DNA from: Cherax quadricarinatus
Lineage: Eukaryota > Arthropoda > Malacostraca > Decapoda > Parastacidae
DNA length: 64,000 nt
Assembly (NCBI RefSeq): GCF_038502225.1
Contig: NC_091372.1
Coordinates: forward strand, 9,823,290 to 9,887,289
Reading direction: 5' to 3'
Positions 37,245-46,100 of this stretch are shown here, piece after piece. The number at the start of each line of letters is the position of its first letter. Position 1 is the first letter of the stretch. A program made the position numbers and the translations under genes. The notes beneath the pieces were generated by a model. It had not been told where the DNA came from, did no database searches, and saw nothing but the letters and a program-made list of their open reading frames with translations.

Positions 37245-37259
37245 GGTTTCAAACAATGA
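30698..37259 (+). CDS. Gene B: secreted two-domain Kazal inhibitor
   Basis: The coding sequence joins 30698-30782 (signal peptide), 34414-34557 (Kazal 1), 36891-37037 (Kazal 2) and a short uncertain last exon, here set at 37246-37259 (G|GT TTC AAA CAA TGA). An alternative last exon is 37145-37173, ending SEL-stop. The signal peptide MMIVRTSLLLVAVLVLQAEA differs from gene A by one residue. Both Kazal domains have cysteine spacing 3-7-10-6-12, with inferred P1 Ser (domain 1) and Lys (domain 2). All junctions are phase 1. Two domains suggest a bifunctional secreted inhibitor. The first intron is expanded by an 81-copy minisatellite. AATAAA follows at 37366. The first three exons are well supported and the last is not. 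Confidence 0.82.
30804..31016. mobile_element. Palindromic retroposon with 14-bp target duplication
   Basis: CAGTGCTTCCCCCT at 30804-30817 recurs at 31003-31016. The 185 bp between them is dominated by an almost perfect palindrome of 77-bp arms (30849-30925 and 30926-31002). It includes gcccacacagtgggctttttc and the cgaaacgtagtc motif. Gene A has the single, uninterrupted target near 13161-13180. Confidence 0.88.
31259..33690. repeat. 30-bp minisatellite, about 81 copies, in gene B intron
   Basis: The unit gcacctcaagagcccttcac plus cagcatcaag repeats. As 30 is a multiple of 3 and the unit lacks stops, open frames of 845 (+) and 227-330 (-) codons appear. Two 1-bp deletions (near 31950 and 32940) switch the plus frame from KAPQEPFTSI to RHLKSPSPAS to HQGTSRALHQ, which argues against coding. 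The unit resembles the family D motif gatcaagagcccctcaccagc. Confidence 0.95.
34170..34375 (+). repeat. SINE-A, headless body
   Basis: Plus-strand body from cgggcgtgtttccttacacc to ggctttctatgtagtagtatg. The tRNA head is missing. It ends shortly before the Kazal 1 exon of gene B. Confidence 0.75.
34414..34557 (+). CDS. Gene B Kazal exon 1
   Basis: A phase 1-1 exon of 144 bp with acceptor tctttgcag and donor A|GTAAGA. Cysteine pattern: [32 protein letters not shown]12-C. Inferred P1 is Ser (C-G-S), which would favour elastase- or subtilisin-like targets over trypsin. Confidence 0.93.
34862..35503 (+). repeat. Repeat family E with (CA)n tail
   Basis: Nearly the same block as 22351-23050, including the gttgattgctgagtctctct to CA transition. 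It lies in the gene B intron between the two Kazal exons. Confidence 0.85.
35798..36425 (-). pseudogene. Broken protein-like frame of unknown origin
   Basis: On the minus strand, from about 36420 to 36006, one frame reads with a single internal stop: ALDEISSRIELV, stop, SRERFDKNDLIIAQNGTIPP, NYAELGIRINNWESTLQTGL and DFMLLLKAFDSHNDAVNMLI. A second frame then continues to 35798 (VVHDNVDKLFRVSNPKENVE and after). The amphipathic, low-bias composition looks like decayed protein-coding DNA. I do not recognise the family. A capsid- or gag-like piece of a mobile element is one possibility, without support from a named motif. Confidence 0.4.
36600..36815. repeat. Fold-back element with aaacgtttc ends
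   Basis: gaaaacgtttctccagccag and tggcttcttcagtccaatat at the left pair with attggactgtagaagccact and ggctgaagaaacgtttcctc at the right. The loop is about 100 bp. It lies just upstream of the gene B Kazal 2 exon. Confidence 0.75.
36891..37037 (+). CDS. Gene B Kazal exon 2
   Basis: A phase 1-1 exon of 147 bp with acceptor atcaatccag and donor G|GTAATG. Cysteine pattern: C-GRN-C-GKILRPV-C-ATNGKTYNNL-C-LLEVAQ-C-x12-C. Inferred P1 is Lys, trypsin-like. The usual GSDG is ATNG here. Gene A has no counterpart exon. Confidence 0.9.
   Translation, partial: TSCVDGTVVRSCDLCVPPMAKHTTTYACWKWHSARIPQSLWLTTDRAI
37189..37244. repeat. (TTA)n microsatellite
   Basis: Run of about 18 TTA units, immediately before the tentative last exon of gene B. 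Confidence 0.95.
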
Positions 37260-37365
37260 AGAGCGTAGCTCTATTACCCTGAATCAAGAACCCATCTCCA
37301 GCATCACTACAAGTAACCTGCATTCTTCTTGTGGGTAACTGAGATATATAGCAATGTAAGCAATG

Positions 37366-37371
37366 AATAAA
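37366..37371 (+). terminator. Gene B polyadenylation signal (candidate)
   Basis: AATAAA about 110 bp after the tentative stop codon. It fits a gene ending here. Confidence 0.5.
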
Positions 37372-38040
37372 TTTTTGCTAATTTTAAATCTTTTTGGCTA
37401 TCTTCCTATCGAAATTCTCCATATGGTGTCAGCACTTACGAAAAACATTATGCATAACGTATTATTTTCAAGGGAATTCCTTATTAAGATTATACAAGGG
37501 GGATTAATTTCATACAGCAGACATACTCTATGTTACGAAAAAAATGATAACGACATAAGTGGAGTTAAATTAAGTAGAACAGGAGTGAACAAGTGAATAA
37601 TAATGTTAATTCACGGATCTAACAACCAAACAAATGGGTTAAAGTTATAATTAAGTCGTTGTTTGATTAAAAAGCCCCATTACGGTGCTGAATGAGTTAA
37701 CTGTGTGATAACAAGAGATTATGGACCCTGTTGCATGTGAAATACGAGGGATGAAAGCCTACTTCTCTATCTTTGATAAAGCATTTTTAACTTTGTTAAA
37801 GCCTACTTCACTATCTGTTCAAGTTTACTTTACTATTTTTGTTATTAAAAAGTTCATAAGTCAATACAATCCAATTATTTATGCTTACATAAACTGTAGC
37901 AACGTTGAAGCCTAAATTATTATTATTATAATCAAAAAAGAAGCGCTAAGCCACAAGGACTATACAGCAGTTGAAGCCTAAAGCATCCTAAGAAAGCATA
38001 AGCTGAGCGACAAAGATTCCCCTTCAGTCTACTTCTTGTT

Positions 38041-38790
38041 AGGGCATTATAGGGCTACTGACGACTTACACCGTATCGAGGCCCTAGTTGTTGTAGTTTA
38101 TAGGGCCCCTGACCGACTTACACCATATCGAGGCTTTAGTTGTTGTGGTTTATAGGGCCCCTGACCGGCTTACACCGTATCGAGGCTCTAGTTGTTGCGG
38201 TTTATAGGGCCCCTGACCGACTTACACCATATCGAGGCTCTAGTTGTTGTGGTTTATAGGGCCCCTGACCGGCTTACACCGTATCGAGGCTCTAGTTGTT
38301 GTGGTTTATAGGGCCCCTGACCAACTTACACCGAATCGAGGCTCTAGTTGTTGTGGTTTATAGGGCCCCTGACCGGCTTACACCGTATCGAGGCTCTAGT
38401 TGTTGTGGTTTATAGGTCCCCTGACCAGCTTACACCGTATCGAGGCTCTAGTTGTTGTGGTTTATATAGGGCCCCTGGCCGGCTTACACCGTATCGAGGC
38501 TCTAGTTGTTGTGGTTTATAGGGCCCCTGACTGGCTTACACCATATCGAGGCTCTAGTTGTTGTGGTTTATAGGGCCCCTGACCGGCTTACACCGTATCG
38601 AGGCTCTAGTTGTTGTGGTTTATAGGGCCCCTGACCGGCTTACACCGTATCGAGGCTCTAGTTGTTGTGGTTTATAGGGCCCCTGACCGGCTTACACCGT
38701 ATCGAGGCTCTAGTTGTTGTGGTTTATAGGGCCCGTGACCGGCTTACACCGTATCGAGGCTCTAGTTGCTGTGGTTTATAGGGCGAATGA
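38041..38790. repeat. 52-bp minisatellite, about 14 copies
   Basis: The unit begins tagttgttgtggtttatagg and ends cttacaccgtatcgaggctc. Variants include an extra tata near 38463. No coding capacity is seen. Confidence 0.95.
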
Positions 38791-39299
38791 CAGTTTACAC
38801 CGTATGGAACTTTCCTGTCCACTAGTAACTACAGTATAGAAGTCACACCCAGACGAATTCTTAAAGTTAACACTACGAACGGGCCAAAGGAGATTCTACT
38901 ATGCCATATATTATTTTAGAAAGTGTCTAAAAGATCCCCAAATTCATGGATGTCAGATAGGTCTGTATACCTTGTACATGTGGAAATAAATATTATTATT
39001 ATTATACTCATCTAACCTGGTATAACTCCTCACAAAAAATAATTGTTTTAGTTCCATTCCTGTCGTAAACTAGAAAATAAAAAAAATTCAAGGCACACTG
39101 TGTTATTTTTTTCATGGCCGATTCTTTGATAATACAGTGATAATTTGCATTTGAAATTGGTTGATGGATTTAATTTGTCTTATTAAAACACAGCCTTGTA
39201 CCATAGGTTAGTTACTTATACTGTAACTTTGAAGTTATGCTCTATATATAATGCTTATATAAATAAAAGGCATTCTGAAAAAAATAGGACGCAAATAAA

Positions 39300-39870
39300 A
39301 AATCGAGGTAATGTAAGAAATCTTTAATAATTTAAGAAAAATATGGATAATCTAAGAAAATTCTGAGTAATCTAAGAAAAATCCGAATCTATGAAAATCC
39401 GGGCAATCGTAAGACAAAAATCGGAGAATCGAAGAAAAATTAGTAAAATTTAAGAAAAAATCTGGGGAATCTAAGAAAAATCAGGATCGACACCATGCCT
39501 AACCCTTCTAGGGTAGGGTAGGTGCCTGAGTCCGACCCTTTAGCTCACAAGACTGTCATTCCCATTTGCCCCCTTGGGGCAGGGATGGCAGACCAGAGAG
39601 GCCTAGCTTGTTGCTAGGCCTGGGGACAGTTGGTCCCAAAGATGAGGAGGTACTTGTGCCTCCTCCCATGGGAGACTTACGTCTCAGATACTCCCTAAAG
39701 AGGGAGCCAAGGCCGGGCCACCATTTGGAAAAGGCCCGGGCCGGGAGAATACCGGCAAATCAAAAAGAAGAAGAAGAAAAATCAGGATAATCAATGAAAT
39801 AATATTGGAACTCTTAGAAAAATCAGGAAAATCTATGAAAAAATCTTTGGAATCTAAGAAAAATCAGGGC
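39300..39870. repeat. Degenerate about 20-bp minisatellite, split by a SINE-B
   Basis: Units of the type aatctaagaaaaatcagga occur on both sides of the SINE-B at 39476-39788. They are highly diverged. Confidence 0.75.
39476..39788 (+). mobile_element. SINE-B with 12-bp target duplication
   Basis: AAAAATCAGGAT at 39476-39487 recurs at 39777-39788. Between them is a full SINE-B with a (gaa)n-type tail. The insertion is in the middle of the degenerate minisatellite. Confidence 0.87.
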
Positions 39871-40154
39871 AAATTTCTTCGGGTCACATAAACCTATGTT
39901 TCAGTCAGCCTTAAAACAAATAAAGAATAAAATAATACTGTTTTATGGAGTAATGCAGAATAATACAGAGAATAATAACATTATTAACATCTTCCTGTGA
40001 CCGCTGGAAGTCTTATCTGGAGGCCACTTGGGTAGTTAACATTGATAGTTAAGTGGTAAACTCAAGGTTAGTTCCGATTCCTAGAATCAAGAGCCCTTCA
40101 TCTACCTGTACATGTATGGTACATAGTATCGACAAAGGTGAAGAATTAAACGCA

Positions 40155-40925
40155 CGTAGCCTAATGAAAGTTAACTTAGAAATCTTGTATAGCAAGCCTA
40201 TTTGTGTGGGGAATAGGATGCAGTCAAGTATTTTGAGAATTAAGGGACCCATTCCAGGAATCTCAGAATGGGTTTTGTAATTTTGGTTATAGGGCATCTA
40301 CACATACAGGTACGCGAATGTTGACCTAGTGACCGTACTCTTGCGTTAAAAACTTATAGACGAGTTGCCCTCCCGAAGAGGAGTGTAACTTGGCACATGT
40401 AGAATATCTGGGTTCCTTTATTGCAGACGTTTCGCCATCCAGTGGCTTTATCATTACAAATTCAACGACTTAACTGGAAGACAGTAGAACTACGAAAGAT
40501 GAAGTAATCGGTCCCTCAGCCTTGGAGTTGGTTCTCTTAACCAACTCCAAGGCTGAGGGACTGATTACCAGATCTTTTGTATATAGTTCTGTCTTCCAAT
40601 TTTGTCCTTGAATCTTTATTGATAAAGCCACTAGATGGCGAAACGTCTAAAGTAAAGATACCAAGATGTTGCGCATGTGTCTAGTTACACTCCTCTTCAG
40701 GAGGGCAATTCGACTATAAGTTTACAACGCAAGAGTACGGTCACTAGGTCAACATTCACGTACCTGTAGGTATGCGTAGATGCCCTATAACCAAAGTTAC
40801 AAAAAACATTCTGAGATTCCTGGAATGGGTCCTTTAATTCTCAAAACACTTGACTGCATCCTATTCCCCACACAGACTTGTTATACAAGATTTCTAAACT
40901 AGCTTTCATTAGGCTACGTTCGGCT
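40155..40925. repeat. 770-bp imperfect palindrome
   Basis: Two arms of about 385 bp meet at gagttggttctcttaaccaactc near 40535. Matching pairs run outward: ggctgaggga, the agatggcgaaacgtct type, aggagggcaattcg against cgagttgccctccc, gtacggtcactaggtcaaca, gaatgggtcctttaattctc and tttcattaggctacg. Short indels and substitutions show some age. No open frame spans it. Confidence 0.87.
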
Positions 40926-40984
40926 TGAGGGAGAGGCAATATAGATTAGCTGTGTATAATTCTGCCTTCCAAGCATGCACGGAA

Positions 40985-41330
40985 AAGGGTATTAGGATAT
41001 TTTAAGAAAACATTTCGCCATGCCCTGGACTGAAGCAATTCCTGGCAGAACGTTTCGACAGTACAATAACCCAACACCTCACAATTGTCTAATGTCATAT
41101 TTGCCGGTGTTCTATACCATCTCGTACCCAGTCAGTAAGGAGTATCATAGGAGGCAGGTCCATCTATACCGTGTATACAACATAGACTCCAAGTATAGGA
41201 AGGCAGAAGTGTATAAAAATGGAACTATTTACAGACATTATGGTGATAATGACACAATGTGGGTTGTGGTATTTTATGTCAAAGGCTTTCTGTCCCTAGT
41301 GGACGAAACGTCTTCAATAAATACACCAAA
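40985..41330. repeat. Short fold-back pieces with aacgtttcg motif
   Basis: A palindromic piece at about 41000-41065 (tttcgccatgccctggactg against the gcagaacgtttcgac side) and a further gacgaaacgtcttc at 41302. The 124-codon open frame across them is not supported. Confidence 0.5.
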
Positions 41331-41626
41331 ACGTGCATGTTTTGCCTCTATCTCAAGGTGGAAGGCCACAGCCATAAAGACATTCGCTGCCTGACGAGTC
41401 TTTACAGATAGTTTTAATACTGAAACTCCAAAGCCAGAAACTGGTTCATTTACATAAGCTATCAATAGCTTTGGGAAGTTAATAAAAGATGATAAAAAAT
41501 TGTGGAAGCACCAGGTACTAGGATTTTTGGGTCGATTCCTGCCTAGCTAGCCAGCTTGCAGTTCCACGATATTACTCGCAGTGATCGAATTCTTGTCTGC
41601 AGTAATCCAAACCGATCCTGACCACC

Positions 41627-41631
41627 TTAGC
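41627..41631 (-). CDS. Gene C terminal coding exon (one codon plus stop)
   Basis: A strong acceptor, cttttctcatttttcag on the minus strand, ends at 41632. In phase 1 it gives C|GC TAA, so the protein ends GPCR. The strong pyrimidine tract supports the site, but no nearby minus-strand AATAAA was found. Confidence 0.55.
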
Positions 41632-41811
41632 CTGAAAAATGAGAAAAGAGATGTGAAATGAAGACACATGTTCAACAGTTAGAACATTGAGGAAACGTTT
41701 CGCCCAATATAAGGTGTATAAAGAAAGTACAGTAATGTTCTTAGTTTCTATTGAGTTCCTGAGGTCTTTCCCAAATACAAGGGGACTCAAACCTGGGACC
41801 TTCTCATTCAC

Positions 41812-41873
<62 letters not shown>

Positions 41874-43155
41874 ACACACAGTACATGGGGAAGACAGATA
41901 GCCGAGAACTTAGAAGTTCTGAGGCTATCTGTTGAGAACACCTATTACTTCGACCTAGTCAAAGATAGAGAAGCAGAAGACCTTGAATCACTCCACCCAC
42001 TGTCGACATGAAAAAAATATATATATACCATACAATACTGAAAAAAGTCATAGAATTTACAGAAGAGACTGAACTGAGCAAAAAAGGTAAGCTAAACTGG
42101 GTTCACTCACGGCACGGTCCATCGTAGAGTTTGGTGAGGGTTCTGTCCCTACACACAGCGTTGCTGAAGGAGCAGGAGTTACTGTAAGTGACTCGGTCAC
42201 TGCCACACACAGGAGAGTAAGTGAAGGCACATTCCTGTACACACCCAGAGGAACTTCCTGACGTAGAGGAACCTCCCGACGGAGAGAAACCTCCAGACGC
42301 AGAGGAACCTCCCGACGGAGAGAAACCTCCAGAAGCAGAGGAACCTCCTGTTGTAGAGGACCCACCTGATGTTGAATCTGCGTGAGGAAGCTGTTGTTAA
42401 TGTGCAACTGGGAAAAAATCACCTAATGCTAAGTGGCTCCTAGAGGTAATGTTTTCCTGTTGTCTATAACATAGTTTAGGGGGGAAAGAATTTCCAGATA
42501 TAGGTTTGAATCTTTGAGGTGCACTCTGCAGAAGTGCGAGTGGAGTGAACCACAGCAGCAGTGGTATATTTTCCAAGTGCAGTGGTGTAAGGGTATCGTC
42601 AACTGATTGGGTATTGTGCTGTGATATTAACATGAATTATCACTTGTGTAGTATTGTGATACTGTGTTTTGTTGAAGTAATGTAATTTGTAACTGTGTGA
42701 ATTTTATTGGTGTTATTAACCGGTTAAGTTAGGGAGTGTTCTAATAGGGAGGATACCTCCTCATCTTTGAATGTATAGCCACAAGCTTATCCCCGTAGTA
42801 TCTTATGAGCTAAAGGCTCGGACTCAGGCACCTACCCTACCCTAGAAGGGTTAGACATGGTGTCGATGGTGTTATTAACTTATTATTTCTAATAGATTCA
42901 TGAATTATATTAGTAGTATAACCAACTCGAACAGTTATGTAAGTGTATTTTTGTAAGTGCTTTTGTAAGTGTACTTTTGGGGGTCTGACATGGACTAATT
43001 TAATTTACAATATTCCTTATGGGAGCAAATTCGTCCGGTAACGGCACCCGAACAGCCTTTTGGAACGAATTAATATCGTAAGTCGGGGGTCCACATATTA
43101 ACATAATACTACTAATATAATTTTGATATTAGTACTCTAATATTGATTGACTACT

Positions 43156-43196
<41 letters not shown>

Positions 43197-46100
43197 ATGC
43201 AAGAGAATTAAGGCCATTGAGAAGTGGTGACATACCGACGAAATTAGACCTGGTATTCACCCAGAGTGAAACAAGTTTTAAAATACAACCTACAGTTAAT
43301 TACCTTGGGGAGTGTGACCATAATGTTTAAATTTTCGAGTGCATCACATCAACCAAAAGAACAGTGTGACGAGCTCAAGAAAACAATAGACATTAAAGAA
43401 AATAGAGAAGATAGAATTATAAATTTCCTGCAACATTCCGGGAAGACTCGTTCACCCACAGAAACAAAAACAGTCATGCTCTAAAGTGGAACGCAAGCTT
43501 GTCCCAACTCAAAGAGTAACAAATAAGAAACTTAAACCACTATTAAATCAGCAGTGCAATGAGGCGAGACCCAGTAATGGAGAATGGACGTCCTTGGTAA
43601 CTAACCGGCTTTTCACTTACCACAGGTACCCTCCTTGGTGACGTATATGGGGATTCGATCAGTGCAGACAGCCAGGTTCAGCAAACACTGGTTGTAATAA
43701 GTATTACCGTCGCTGCCACAAACTGGGTTGTAAATTCTGGAGCAGGTGTTAGGGCAAGGGTCTTGGTTGGTGTCAGTCCCTGTTGTCACGGAGGCTGACG
43801 GGGGTAATACCAATTATGCTGTTATTGGCTGATTTTTTGCCTATTCCTTGATGCAAGGAATAGGAGACACCCTCCTGTCATTAGATCAGACCTGACTACT
43901 TTCCACTTCCAAATGCTGGCGACTAGGCCAATACGCCACAAATTTCGTGGAATTTTAGCTCAGAAGTAAGCTTTAACAAGTTAAACTTGATAAAGCTTAC
44001 CTCTCAGCTAAGTGTTGTCTGAGACAAAATCAAGCTCTACACTACACAGTTTTATACAGCTACACTATACCGTATGACCCTTACGGATTTAGAGCTTCCC
44101 GTGAACATAATAACAGTTACGTATTGAACAAGGCAGAACTTCACCACAGAGACAAATCATCAAAAGAGGGTTTAAACGTTTATGTCACAGGGTGAGTATC
44201 CGCCATATTGACGGTCAAGAGTGTATAGTAATGCTGTGTTGAAAGCAAGACAAAACAGTCATGAACATATCATTGACAAAAACCTGATTGCTTCTTATAC
44301 CCAGGCGCTGTATGACCCGTACATGTTTAGCACTTCCCGTGAATGTAGTAGCAGCAGAGACTAACTTGTCACTGGGAAGCTGTAAGGGTAAACAGAACTC
44401 TCAATCGATGAAAGTATTTTCATAGACACCAATGGAAATACACCACCAGTGATTAACATAAAGATTAATAATTATAATAATAATATATCTTTATTTCTAC
44501 CAGTACATGTACAAGGTATACAGACCATAGCTGACATCAATGACATACTAATACAGTGGTCCCCCGCTTTTCGTAGTTCCCGGCAATCGTAAAATTCGCC
44601 AATCATAGAGGTATTTTCGTATAAACATGGACTCGCTTTTCATAGGTTGACTCGCGAGTCGTAGTTCGTCCGGGACGCGTACCCACGGCGTGAGCCAGGG
44701 CGGCAGCCAGTCTGGCATTGTTTACCAGTGAGCGAAGGTCCCCTCACGTGCTCCAGCGAAATATTTCATAATATTCCATTTATTTTAGTGCTTGCAAGTA
44801 CTAAATAAGCTACCATGGCTCCAAAGAAAGCTCCTAGTGCCAAGCCTGTGGTAAAGAAGGTGAGAAATACGATTGAATTTAAGAAAACCATCATTGAACA
44901 ATATGAAAGTGGTACAAGTGTGGCCGAACTGTCCAGGATGTATAAGAAACCCTACACAACCTTATGTTCCATAGTGGCCAAGAAAAATGAAATAAAGGAT
45001 GCTGTTGTTGCAAAGGGAGTAATTATGCTGACAAAAATGAGATCACCAGTACTGGAAGAGGTTGAGAAGTTATTATTGGTGTGGATAAATGAGAAACAAT
45101 TAGCAGGAGATACTCTTATGACTTCGTTTATTTGTGAAAAGGCTAGGCAATTGCATGAAGATTTGGTAAAGAAATTGCCTGCAAATAGTGGTGAAGTGAG
45201 TGAATTTAAGGCCAGCAAAGGCTGGTTTGAGAGATTTAAGAACCGTACTGACATACACAGTGTGGTAAGGCATGGTGAGGCTGCCAGTTCGGACCACAAG
45301 GCGGCTGAAAAATATGTGCATGAATTCCAGGAGTACATAGAGGCTGAAGGACTGAAACCTGAACAAGTGTTCAATTGTGACGAAACAGGCCTCTTTTGGA
45401 AGAAAATGCCAAAGAGGACCTTCATTACACAAGAGGAAAAGGCAATGCCAGGACACAAGCCTATGAAAGACAGGCTGACGCTAATGTTCTGTGCTAATGC
45501 TAGTGGGGATTTCAAAGTGAAGCCATTACTAGTGTACCATTCTGAAAATCCCAGAGTGTTCAGGAAAAACAATGTTATGAAGAGTAAATTGTGTGTGTTT
45601 TGGAAATCTAAAAGTAAGGCATGGGTCACGAGGGAAATTTTCGTCGAGTGGTTCAATGAAGTGTTTGGCCCTAGTGTGAAGGAGTATCTCCTGGAAAAGA
45701 AATTGGATCTCAAGTGCCTGCTAGTAATGGACAATGCACCTGCTCATCCTCCAAACTTGGATGACCTAATTTTCGAGGAGTTTGGGTTCATCACAGTAAA
45801 GTTCTTGCCCACGAATACCACTCCTCTCCTCCAACCCATGGACCAGCAGGTTATTGCAAACTTTAAAAAACTCTACACAAAAGCAATGTTTCACAGGTGC
45901 TTGACTGTGACCACAGACACTCACTTGACCCTAAGGGAATTTTGGAGAGAACACTTCAGCATCCTCCACTGCATAACCCTTATAGGTATGGCTTGGGAGG
46001 GAGTGACTACCAGGACTTTGAACTCTGCCTGGAGAAAATTGTGGCCAGATTGTGTCGACAAGAGGGATTTTGAAGAATTTGGGACTGACCCTAATGAGCC

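Noticed and set aside
41020..41394. 124-codon open frame
   Set aside because: Crosses fold-back repeat pieces, has no family motif or splice support, and the composition fits chance.
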